A DNA stretch of 7,005 nt from Pyrinomonadaceae bacterium. GTDB taxonomy: Bacteria > Acidobacteriota > Blastocatellia > Pyrinomonadales > Pyrinomonadaceae. The stretch is taken from positions 1 to 7,005 of the forward strand of contig JAICPV010000112.1 of assembly GCA_025929655.1 (NCBI GenBank), read 5' to 3'. The position numbers and the translations under genes were made by a program. The notes below the pieces were generated by a model. The model was not told where the DNA came from and did no database searches. It saw nothing but the letters and a program-made list of their open reading frames with translations. Positions 1 through 6,960 of this stretch are shown piece after piece. Numbering within the stretch: the first letter of the stretch is position 1; each line of letters starts with the position of its first letter.

Positions 1-90
1 AACACAGGCGCATAGATTTTTGAAACTCCACCAATAAAACAGTGAAAATGTCGTGACGGTATTGTTCTCGATCTTCACCGGTCTCTTGCA

Positions 91-1383
91 TTACTCTAAT
101 CCGGTGGATGCGTGTGCTCCCTTCCAGATGACAGCGGCGTCGTAGCCGTGGATGGTGCGGATGACATCGGGATTCCATGCTTCGAGTCCGCGCATGGCGA
201 TCGGCCGCAATTGCCGAAAATCAATCACTTCATGGCCCGCGGCATTAAGATTAGGCAGCAAGCGTGTGAGGCGACCATCGCCGGTCTGAAAGTCGTCATT
301 GTCAGCCGTCGCGACGGAGCGGAAGCTTCGGCCTTGTCCCGGAACTGCCTGCCGAGAATCGGGGCCCGGCAGTACGATTATGTGAAACGCACGGTCGCCA
401 GTAAGCGCTGCTACTTCGTCTGCCATCGCCCCGAGATCGAATACATTCAGGTAATTGGCGCCGCGGATCATATGGTTGTAGCCGAATTTCATAAAGATCT
501 TCGGCGGCACCTTAAGGCCATCCTCCGCTTTCAACATCATAGCGAAGTTGCCTCGCATCCATTCCGCTCGCCGCTGAAAATAAGGCCATCGGCCCCCCGT
601 GCGTTCCGCGGTCTCGATCTCGAGCGCACCTTGTAGCGTGCGCATTATAACGTCGCTCTGATGGTCCGGTTTCGGCCACGCGTTCCGCAACGCCGACACA
701 AGGGACGGATCTTCCGCGAGTATGAACATGTCATCGGGATTCGCGGTTCGGCCGAACCTCTCCCACGCTCTCGTCTGGGCCTGCTTTAGACGCACGAAGG
801 CGTCACGAGCACGTGCGGGTACTTTCAATTCGAGCCTCGAGACTAGGAAGCGATCGCTGAAAATCTCGCGGTCAAGACCCCAAAGAACCTGCTCTTTCCG
901 CGGACCAGCTGCGACCACATCGGCGAGAAACTGAGCCTCCTCGCGGAGGTTGTAGAATGTAAACGCTCCGGGATCTTTTAAGAGAGCTTCAACGCCCTTC
1001 AGGCCGTCACGTCGTGCGCCTGCCTGGACATAATCGCCTATCGCCGGCGACAGCTCGACTGCCGCTCGGCTGTAACCCGAACTGCGAAGTGCGTTGAAGA
1101 GCGCCGCAGAAAACTGTGCGGTTTCCGCCACCCCGTGTTCTTCCCCGATCAGCGTAAAGCGGGCAGCCCGAGCCTGTTGGACGATCCAATCCCAGCCAGC
1201 TCCCGCAGGCGTGTCGTTGAGCGTCATCCCAAGCCGGTTCCTCCGGAGCGCGGCCAGGAACCGCGTTTGCCCGGAAGGAACCGCCGCCTCATTCGCAGGT
1301 GGTGCAGTCTGCGAGCGTCCGAGCGCGGCAGCCGCCAAAGACAACCCGCCCGAGAAAAGCAGATCACGTCGGCTTATATTCAT
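91..1383 (-). CDS. Tat-exported erythromycin esterase/ChaN-like family protein
   Basis: The 430-aa product starts with a twin-arginine signal: S4-R5-R6-D7-L8-L9 followed by a Gly/Ala/Leu-rich hydrophobic stretch to about residue 22. This predicts export of a folded protein to the periplasm. The mature part has the hallmarks of the Ere-like/ChaN superfamily: a strand ending in GEEHG (80-84), a following helix and strand ending in VELSP (109-113), WGLDRE (168-173), an RAEWMRGNF helix (272-280) and KFGYNHMIRG (299-308). In the family, the first Glu/His cluster and the later His contribute to the active site; here they would be E81/E82, H83 and H304. The C-terminus ends with the family-like strand YDAAVIW (414-420). 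The substrate is unknown, and macrolide resistance should not be assumed because most chromosomal members are uncharacterised. The start is supported by the Tat motif and by an SD-like AAGGCGGTGA at about the right distance. The gene is divergent from the M16 protease gene. The family call is fairly sure; the reaction is not. Confidence 0.85.
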   Translation of the reverse strand: MNISRRDLLFSGGLSLAAAALGRSQTAPPANEAAVPSGQTRFLAALRRNRLGMTLNDTPAGAGWDWIVQQARAARFTLIGEEHGVAETAQFSAALFNALRSSGYSRAAVELSPAIGDYVQAGARRDGLKGVEALLKDPGAFTFYNLREEAQFLADVVAAGPRKEQVLWGLDREIFSDRFLVSRLELKVPARARDAFVRLKQAQTRAWERFGRTANPDDMFILAEDPSLVSALRNAWPKPDHQSDVIMRTLQGALEIETAERTGGRWPYFQRRAEWMRGNFAMMLKAEDGLKVPPKIFMKFGYNHMIRGANYLNVFDLGAMADEVAALTGDRAFHIIVLPGPDSRQAVPGQGRSFRSVATADNDDFQTGDGRLTRLLPNLNAAGHEVIDFRQLRPIAMRGLEAWNPDVIRTIHGYDAAVIWKGAHASTGLE

Positions 1384-1688
1384 CTCCGTTCACCGCCTTC
1401 TATAATCCTGGGGAACCTAGTATTCGCTAACCTTTGGACTATCTCAGATACAACTCGACTTATTGTATGAACACCGAGGAATGAGGAATTGTGTCAGCTC
1501 AACTGTCCTAATCGCAAAATGTGCTTAATCACCGTGAAGCATGAATCGTCGCGGTCCTTCGGACAGTCGAAATCGGTGTTTTACGATAGGACCTTTTCGC
1601 CGTCTCGATGACAAATCTTTATCAGAGGAGGTAGTTTTGCTATTCGAGCTTGATCGCCGTCTTTAGCATCCGCAGGCCGTGCCACGGT

Positions 1689-1704
1689 TCGATTAACAAA
1701 TCGA
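1689..1704. repeat. Short inverted repeat, 6-bp arms
   Basis: TCGATT and AATCGA form perfect arms around the 4-nt spacer AACA. Another small dyad follows at 1722-1735 (TGAAC, spacer TGCG, GTTCA). Both lie 125-172 bp before the M16 start. They could be weak operator half-sites or chance dyads. No T-run follows either one, so they do not look like terminators. Confidence 0.35.
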
Positions 1705-1801
1705 TCGTGAGTTTCTCGAGATGAACTGCGGTTCACGACCCCGAACTCCGACTGGACACCGGCCCGTAATGCCTAAGTTTGAATGAAACAAACCGTGCTC
1801 A

Positions 1802-1824
1802 AAATATGTATCATCTACATATTT
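1802..1824. promoter_or_regulatory. Perfect 9-bp inverted repeat upstream of M16 gene (operator-like)
   Basis: AAATATGTA (1802-1810) and TACATATTT (1816-1824) are exact reverse complements separated by TCATC. The element ends 36 nt before the ATG at 1861, where a repressor operator or a 5'-leader hairpin would be expected. The core is ATGT, 7 nt, ACAT. PadR-family regulators are known to use ATGT/ACAT dyads, but with a spacer recalled as 8 nt, so that assignment is only suggestive. The AT-rich arms contrast with the GC-rich surroundings. It is not a terminator, since only a short A-run follows on the plus strand. Confidence 0.55.
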
Positions 1825-1860
1825 CTCAAAAAATTCGCCGCATCAAACGGGGCCATCACT

Positions 1861-4686
1861 ATGAAAATCGTCAAATATTTCGCTCTCGCTTTCGTTTTGT
1901 TCGCAGTTTCGCAGAGCCTTGCGCAATCAAAGCCGCTCAGGATCGATTTCGAAAAATTCACGCTACCCAACGGGCTCGACGTGATCTTCCATGTGGACCG
2001 GTCAGATCCCGTAGTCGCGGTCTCGTTGACTGCACACGTCGGCTCCGCTCGGGAGAAGCCCGGGCGCACCGGCTTCGCTCACATGTTCGAGCATCTGTTC
2101 TTTTTGGAATCCGAGAATTTGGGAAAAGGCGGCCTCGACAAAATGACCGCGCGAATTGGCGGCTCGGGTGCGAACGGCTCAACGAACCGGGACCGGACGA
2201 ATTTCCTGCAAACGGTCCCCAGCGACGCCCTCGAAAAAATGCTCTGGGCGGAAGCGGACAAGCTCGGCTGGTTCATCAACACCGTTACCGAACCTGTACT
2301 GGCCAAGGAAAAACAGGTCGTAAAAAATGAAAAGCGCCAAGGGGTGGACAACGCCCCGTATGGTCACACCAGTTACGTGATCGATAAAGCGGCGTGCCCC
2401 GCGGACCACCCATACAACTGGCAGGTGATTGGTTCGCTGGAGGATCTCCAAAGCGCCACCCTCGAGGATGTCAAAGATTTCTATCGTCGCTGGTATGGCC
2501 CGCAAAACGTAACGCTTGTTGTCGCCGGCGATTTTGACATGGTACAGGCGAAGAAATGGGTCGAAAAATACTTTAGCGAGATCAAGCGCGGGCCTGAAAC
2601 ACCGCGTATGGAGAAACGTCCCTGCGTTATCGCGAAAAACTTCAAGCTTTATCACGAAGACAATTTCGCCCGTGAACCCGAACTCACGTACGCGTGGTCG
2701 ACGGTTCCGCAGTATCACCAGGATTCCTACCCGCTATCGATGCTGGCAAATTATCTCACTCGCGGGAAGTCGGCCCCTTTCTATAAAGTCCTCGTCGAGG
2801 ACAAAAAGCTCACTGCTGGGGCCGTGATGTTCACGCTGGCCCAGGAACTGGCGGGTCAGACGCGCTTGAACGTCACCGCTTTCGCCGATAAGGATCTGGA
2901 TGAAGTAGCGGCTGCGGTCGATGAAGCATTCGCGAAATTTGAAAAGGAAGGCATTTCCGAAAAGGACCTCGCCCGGATCAAGGCCGGACAGGAAACGCAG
3001 TTTTACAACGGCCTCTCCAGTGTGCTCGGAAAGGGCGCGCAGCTCGCGCAGGGGAATATTTTCGCTGACGACCCGGGCCAAGTGGAAAAGGACATAAAGG
3101 CGATCATGGCGGTCACGCCGGCCGACGTCGTTCGCGTGTACGAAAAGTACATCAAGGGTAAGAACCGCGTCGCGGCGAGCTTTGTTCCCAAAGGCAAGAT
3201 CGATCTGGCATTGCAGGACTCAGAAAAAGCGCAGGTCGTCGAGGAAAAGATCGTCGCAGGTGCCGAGGCCGCGGTGGATCCGAACGTGAAAGCAACCTAC
3301 GAAAAAACGCCCTCCTCGTTCGATCGAAGCGTCGAGCCGCCGTACGGATCCGCCCCACAGGTCAAAATCCCGACCATCTGGGAAACCAAAACATCGAACG
3401 GCATGCGGATTTACGGGATCGAGAATGACGAAGTGCCTCTTGTGAATTTCGAGATCGTGATCGACGGCGGGGAACAGCTCGACGACATAAACAAGGTCGG
3501 TGTCGCATACCTGACGGCTCGGATGATGACGCAGGGAACCGCGAAAAAGACGCCGCAGGAATTGGAGGAAGCCATCCAGCAACTCGGCGCGAATATCAAC
3601 GTCTTCGCCGGTACAGAAGCGGTCACCGTGCAGGGCAACACCCTAGCTAAGAATTACGAGGCGACCATGGCTCTCGTCGAAGAGATCCTGCTTGAACCGC
3701 GGTGGGACGCGAAGGAGTTCGATCTTCTAAAACAGGGCACGATCAGTACGATCCGCCAGCAGGAAGGGAACCCGAACGCGGTCGCCGAAAATCAATATCG
3801 GAAACTTATTTACGGCGACGAAAATATTCGCTCGCGCACGATCTTCGGCACAATCGATACCGTCAACGCGATCACGCTTGACGACCTGAAAGCGTACTAC
3901 GCACGGGCCTTTTCACCCTCGGTCGCCCGAATGCACGTGGTCGGTGCGGTGGATAGGAACAAGGCCGCGAGCTCGCTTAAGAGCCTCACCTCCCGTTGGC
4001 GCCCCAGGTCGGTGGAGATACCTGTTTACAAAACGCCGGCCCCGCCATCGAAACCGGCGATTTATTTCTACGACATCCCCGACGCCAAGCAGTCAGTTGT
4101 CCGGTTCGGTTACCCGGCGTTGGCGGCAACTGATAAGGATTATTACCCGGCGACGGTGATGAATTACATTCTCGGCGGCGGCGGGTTCGCGTCCCGGCTT
4201 ACACAGCAGCTCCGGGAAGGGAAGGGATACACTTACGGGATCAACTCGAGCTTTTTCGGGACGCATAGCCCGGGGCCTTTCACTGTCGGAAGCAGCATCA
4301 GGACGAACGTCACGTTCGAGGCCGCCCAGTTGATCAAATTGATCCTCGACGATTTCGGAAAGACCTACACCGAAGAGGACCTTGCGACGACGAAGAGCTT
4401 CCTGATAAAGAGCAACGCGCGTGCATTCGAAACGGCGAACGCGAAACTCGGCATGCTCAGGGATATCAGCCAGTACGGCTGGAAACCCGATTACGTGCGC
4501 GAGCGCGAGCACATCGTGAAGAACATGACCGTCAACGAGATCCGTCGTTTGGCGGCGAAGTACTTGAACACGAACCGCATGGTCTTCCTGATCGTCGGCG
4601 ATGCGAAAACGCAACTGCCGCGTCTGCGAGCCCTGGGTCTGGGCGATCCGGTCTTACTCAATAAATCGGAAATCGAGGAGAATTGA
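1861..4686 (+). CDS. Secreted M16 family zinc metallopeptidase, two-domain
   Basis: The 941-aa product is a periplasmic or outer-envelope peptidase of the pitrilysin/insulinase family, expected to degrade peptides inside a clamshell chamber. A signal peptide spans about residues 1-21, with likely cleavage after S19-L20-A21. The first half (about 25-460) contains the inverted zinc motif H74-M-F-E77-H78 and the distal ligand E157 in KNEKRQ, with family segments LPNGLDVIFHVD (35-46) and DRTNFLQTVPSDAL. A linker rich in charged residues and Pro (about 461-504) joins a second M16 half (505-941). In that half the zinc motif is replaced by Y550-L-T-A-R554, as expected for the non-catalytic half. R785 and Y792 in LREGKGYTYG match the family's substrate-binding Arg/Tyr pair. 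The frame is open from an ATG at 1783, but the ATG at 1861 places the signal peptide exactly at the N-terminus. The SD there is weak (ACGGGG, about 8 nt upstream). It appears monocistronic. Confidence 0.95.
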   Translation: MKIVKYFALAFVLFAVSQSLAQSKPLRIDFEKFTLPNGLDVIFHVDRSDPVVAVSLTAHVGSAREKPGRTGFAHMFEHLFFLESENLGKGGLDKMTARIGGSGANGSTNRDRTNFLQTVPSDALEKMLWAEADKLGWFINTVTEPVLAKEKQVVKNEKRQGVDNAPYGHTSYVIDKAACPADHPYNWQVIGSLEDLQSATLEDVKDFYRRWYGPQNVTLVVAGDFDMVQAKKWVEKYFSEIKRGPETPRMEKRPCVIAKNFKLYHEDNFAREPELTYAWSTVPQYHQDSYPLSMLANYLTRGKSAPFYKVLVEDKKLTAGAVMFTLAQELAGQTRLNVTAFADKDLDEVAAAVDEAFAKFEKEGISEKDLARIKAGQETQFYNGLSSVLGKGAQLAQGNIFADDPGQVEKDIKAIMAVTPADVVRVYEKYIKGKNRVAASFVPKGKIDLALQDSEKAQVVEEKIVAGAEAAVDPNVKATYEKTPSSFDRSVEPPYGSAPQVKIPTIWETKTSNGMRIYGIENDEVPLVNFEIVIDGGEQLDDINKVGVAYLTARMMTQGTAKKTPQELEEAIQQLGANINVFAGTEAVTVQGNTLAKNYEATMALVEEILLEPRWDAKEFDLLKQGTISTIRQQEGNPNAVAENQYRKLIYGDENIRSRTIFGTIDTVNAITLDDLKAYYARAFSPSVARMHVVGAVDRNKAASSLKSLTSRWRPRSVEIPVYKTPAPPSKPAIYFYDIPDAKQSVVRFGYPALAATDKDYYPATVMNYILGGGGFASRLTQQLREGKGYTYGINSSFFGTHSPGPFTVGSSIRTNVTFEAAQLIKLILDDFGKTYTEEDLATTKSFLIKSNARAFETANAKLGMLRDISQYGWKPDYVREREHIVKNMTVNEIRRLAAKYLNTNRMVFLIVGDAKTQLPRLRALGLGDPVLLNKSEIEEN

Positions 4687-5010
4687 TGAGTAGACCGAAC
4701 CGGTTCCCCGTAGCCGGATCTGGACCGTGGCATAGGGTCCCAAAACTCCGAGGGTGTGGGCCAATCGACATGGCAAATCATTGTCAGACAGGGGGGGCGA
4801 CCGAGTCGGGGCTCGGACGAGCCAATGGGACGGCGACTCTTTCTCGGCATACACTGCGGATTCAATGGGAGACGACTAACAAGAGATAGAGCGGCTATTG
4901 CGAATGGTTCCTTGAGAAACTCGCAGGTCGGGGAAACGGAAACTCATCCGTTTGGAAATAGCCGAAATGACCGGAGCCGGACTGCTGGGGACGTTAACGG
5001 GTCTTCCCGG
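4687..5010. other. Intergenic stretch between converging genes, no gene seen
   Basis: I find no protein-like frame on either strand; open frames here are rich in Arg, Ser and Gly with no recognisable motif. The stretch contains a 10-bp perfect palindrome GAACCGGTTC (4697-4706), a GGACC/GGTCC dyad with a 9-nt loop (4722-4740), a GGCTC-GGAC-GAGCC hairpin (4810-4823), and a run of seven G (4792-4798). None is followed by a T-run, so no intrinsic terminator can be called, although the dyads just after the M16 stop could help end transcription. Confidence 0.45.
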
Positions 5011-5160
5011 TCATGCCGGCGGCAGGTTCATTTTCCTGAGGATCGCTTGAAGACGGGGTTCGCTGCGCAGCGAAGCAAACCGCGGTTCGACCGCGATCCA
5101 CAGAATGCACGGGCCGCGCTCGTTGAAGCACTTCTCCAACAGCCCGAGTGCCACAGTTTC
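5011..5160 (-). pseudogene. C-terminal remnant of a TPR-containing protein
   Basis: Read on the minus strand and ending at a TGA (5011-5013), this frame gives about 48 residues including ALGLLEKCFNERG, WIAVEPRFASLRSEPRLQA and ILRKMNLPPA. From memory, this is the typical tail of acidobacterial TPR proteins (Ser/Thr kinases or TolB/winged-helix regulators): a last TPR helix LLEKxxxERxxxxxW, then a V-x-PRF-x-x-LRS-x-PRxQ-x-LRKM segment. No start codon with a plausible N-terminus lies upstream in this frame. The expected preceding TPR helix is scrambled: a hint of it (ADVALCFSF) appears in another frame just upstream, suggesting a frameshift near 5160-5175. The rest of the gene is absent, since the S41 reading frame ends at 5231. 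The parent family is inferred from pattern only, without a database search. Confidence 0.55.
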
Positions 5161-5230
5161 TTGGAAAAACTGAAACAAAGTGCGACATCCGCGTCGGTAG
5201 GGTGTGAATCTCCGGTTTATTTCGCGTCTG

Positions 5231-5569
5231 TCAGTCCGGCGACGGGTACGCGAGGATCGTCTCCATTACCGGGTCGCGGTTCGCTTTGTACGCATCGAAC
5301 CTGCGCGGTACGTAGAGTTGGGGCGCGATCATCGTCCGAGTGTCCGTCGGCCAAGAGTTTTGCCAGTATACGTCCGAAATGCTCGCACTGACTCGGCTGT
5401 ATGGAAGGGTGATGATATTCGATTCGGCAATATTATTCGGTCCGGTCGGAGTCGGTTCGCCTACCAGAAACGCGTTAGTGTTTTGTTCAAGTGCTGCGGC
5501 AACATTCACGGCCGCAGAAAATGTGTATCGGCCGACAACAACAAAGAGACGGCCCGGTCGGTTTATTTT
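5231..5569 (-). pseudogene. C-terminal part of the S41 peptidase gene, beyond an in-frame stop
   Basis: These 112 codons continue in the same frame as the gene at 5570-6925, directly after its TAA. They begin KINRPGRLFVVVGRYTFSAA and end at a TGA (5231-5233). They supply the missing catalytic end of an S41 fold: the GRYTFSAA element whose Ser (residue 470 of the joined protein) is the probable nucleophile, then FLVGEPT (486-492), DVYWQNSWPTDTRT and a Pro/Arg-rich tail with NRDPVMETILAY. Protein-like sequence continues to the natural end with no further stop or frameshift, so the interruption is recent, recoded, or a sequencing error. Independent translation from an internal GTG (5509) is possible but lacks an evident purpose. 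Confidence 0.8.
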
Positions 5570-6925
5570 TTAACGCGCGATCAATCCGTTGACCAGCGGC
5601 CGCATTAGCGTCGTGTTGCCGCCGTTGTTCCAGCGCATGTCGATGATCAGTTTGTCGACGTCGTTGTCATCTATAAACTTGAAAAACCTTTCGAGGAAAA
5701 CATTCAGCGATTCCGTCTGAGCGTTAACGACCAGATTGAACTGGAAATACACCGTCTTGCTGTTCGGCAGCCGTTCAAACCAGTAGTTCGTTCGGCGATT
5801 CTTCAGATACAGTGGAGCCGGTGTGGGAGCCGAGCCGTGCACGGTAACCCACGTCGGGTGCCCGTCGATGCGTGAATGCCGGTTGTCGATTTCGACAGCG
5901 GGAATGATAGTGTCTCGCGTCTTACCATTCGCATCCTGCACTGTCAGGGTAAGATTCTGAGCTTGAGGAAGTAGGCCGAGTCCTCTCAACAAAGCAGGAT
6001 ATCGGATGAAATCGACGACGCTCCGCACCACGCCCTGTTCACTGTCTTTACTGATGATGGGAGCGACCGACTTGATGACGAAATCGGTAGTGTTTTCCCC
6101 GATCCGCGTTATCTGAGTGCCGACGATGTCGCGATATTTCGGATCGGCTCCAATGATGTAAAGCCCTTCCTCGAATATCTCCAATTGGATCGGTGCGGAC
6201 CTCCACGTCCTGATGAAACCGGGAAAGATACCCGTGTGCCCGTCGCCGATCGGTTCCATCAGCCGCATCAGACGCGTAACGATCTGTTCGTCGGCCAACT
6301 GCGGAATTTCGGCATTCAATTTCCTGACTTCGCTGTCGAAACTAGCTTCCGTAACTTTATGGAAGGGACGATAGTGCATCCGCTTGATTTCCGACGCGAG
6401 AAATGAAAGGTCGTGCCGCCAGCCATCCGTTCGCGACATTTTGGCCGTATCCACTTCGGCTGCAAGTTTCGTGTATTGCGGATCACTGCGAAGGAACGCA
6501 AATGCTTCATCGTCTCGAAATCTGTCGCGCGAGCGCAGGCCGAGCTGCAGGGATCTGGCGATCCACCTCAACGTCACTTCTTTGTCGATCAGCCTCGCGT
6601 ACGACCGCGCCACATCGAGCGCGATCACCGACAGTCTTCCCGCACCCAGATCCAGCGACTTTTCATACGACGCCGCGGCCTTGCGGTATTCGCCGGCGTT
6701 GTATTGAGCGATCGCTAGGGGATACCAGTTCCATGCCATATAAGGGTTGGCAGCAACCACCTTTTCCCAAAGCGGAACCGCCGTCCGCCAATCCCTTGCC
6801 TGCGATCTTTCCTGCGCCTGGCGGACCATGCCGACGAACGCGCTCGGATCGGGCTGCTGGGCAAATGTGCAAGAAACGGCGAAAGCCGCGATAATCAATC
6901 TTCCAACCACCAGTTCTGTCTTCAT
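5570..6925 (-). CDS. TPR plus S41-family peptidase, truncated by in-frame TAA
   Basis: The 451-aa open part encodes an exported S41-like serine peptidase missing its end. A signal peptide covers about residues 1-22 (hydrophobic core 6-19, likely cleavage after T-F-A22; C19 gives only a poor lipobox). TPR-like helices follow at about 28-130 (AVPLWEKVVAANP, AIAQYNAGEYRKAAASYEKS), then the S41 region: GDGHTGIFPG (227-236), a PDZ-like or beta-rich middle (about 245-345), and DKLIIDMRWNNGGNTTL (424-440), the strand-loop before the nucleophile elbow. The stop follows LVNGLIAR. Family members continue with a Glu-Lys-type pair and INxxGRLF at this point, and a single G-to-T change (GAA to TAA) would explain it. 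The truncated product lacks the putative nucleophile and would be inactive as a peptidase. The start is secured by a strong SD. Substrate unknown. Confidence 0.85.
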   Translation of the reverse strand: MKTELVVGRLIIAAFAVSCTFAQQPDPSAFVGMVRQAQERSQARDWRTAVPLWEKVVAANPYMAWNWYPLAIAQYNAGEYRKAAASYEKSLDLGAGRLSVIALDVARSYARLIDKEVTLRWIARSLQLGLRSRDRFRDDEAFAFLRSDPQYTKLAAEVDTAKMSRTDGWRHDLSFLASEIKRMHYRPFHKVTEASFDSEVRKLNAEIPQLADEQIVTRLMRLMEPIGDGHTGIFPGFIRTWRSAPIQLEIFEEGLYIIGADPKYRDIVGTQITRIGENTTDFVIKSVAPIISKDSEQGVVRSVVDFIRYPALLRGLGLLPQAQNLTLTVQDANGKTRDTIIPAVEIDNRHSRIDGHPTWVTVHGSAPTPAPLYLKNRRTNYWFERLPNSKTVYFQFNLVVNAQTESLNVFLERFFKFIDDNDVDKLIIDMRWNNGGNTTLMRPLVNGLIAR

Positions 6926-6931
6926 GTGCAG

Positions 6932-6939
6932 CCTCCTTT
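6932..6939 (-). promoter_or_regulatory. Strong ribosome binding site of the TPR-S41 gene
   Basis: On the minus strand AAAGGAGG lies 6 nt before the ATG at 6925. It is the best Shine-Dalgarno match of any gene in the window and fixes the start codon. An intact initiation signal on an interrupted gene suggests that the interruption is recent or not real. Confidence 0.8.
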
Positions 6940-6960
6940 GTAGCGGCTTTTGTCGAAGGA

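Larger units (their letters stand above)
1384..1860. other. Divergent intergenic region, no gene seen
   Basis: This 477-bp stretch separates two divergently transcribed genes and should hold both promoters. No open frame here has protein-like composition, and stops are frequent in all frames. It contains three dyad elements: 1689-1704, 1722-1735 and 1802-1824. On the minus strand a TACAAT hexamer (plus positions 1462-1467, one mismatch to the -10 consensus) lies about 80 nt before the Ere-like gene, but no good -35 sits at standard spacing. On the plus strand TTGAAT at about 1779-1784 followed by AT-rich sequence near 1803-1808 is a weak promoter candidate for the M16 gene. Neither promoter call is firm. 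Confidence 0.6.

Noticed and set aside
1..90. Possible start of another minus-strand gene (ATG at 13-11) and an imperfect GACCGGT/ACCGTC hairpin as terminator for the Ere-like gene
   Set aside because: Only four codons are visible, the SD distance is poor, the hairpin has a bulge and a long loop, and only broken T-runs follow.
1401..1406. Perfect TATAAT on the plus strand, a possible -10 box for the M16 gene
   Set aside because: No -35-like hexamer lies 16-18 bp upstream, and it is about 455 bp from the M16 start, next to the SD of the opposing gene.
1557..1567. GTCC-TTC-GGAC hairpin in the divergent region
   Set aside because: Only a 4-bp stem without a T-run; common by chance.
1624..1666. 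Perfect SD-like AGAGGAGG followed 5 nt later by TTG and a 9-codon open frame, as in a leader peptide
   Set aside because: It has a non-ATG start, is very short, shows no regulatory codon runs or attenuator-like hairpin after it, and lies about 200 bp from the M16 start. Probably chance.
2179..2718. 179-aa minus-strand frame inside the M16 gene
   Set aside because: Antisense shadow of the M16 catalytic half, which has unmistakable family motifs on the plus strand.
4491..4865. 124-aa minus-strand open frame across the M16 3' end
   Set aside because: It is mostly antisense to the clearly coding M16 C-terminus, has atypical composition and no motif. A shadow frame.
4756..5391. 211-aa plus-strand open frame
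   Set aside because: Arg/Ser-rich, no domain-like pattern, and antisense to both the TPR remnant and the S41 C-terminal part, which have protein-like sequence.
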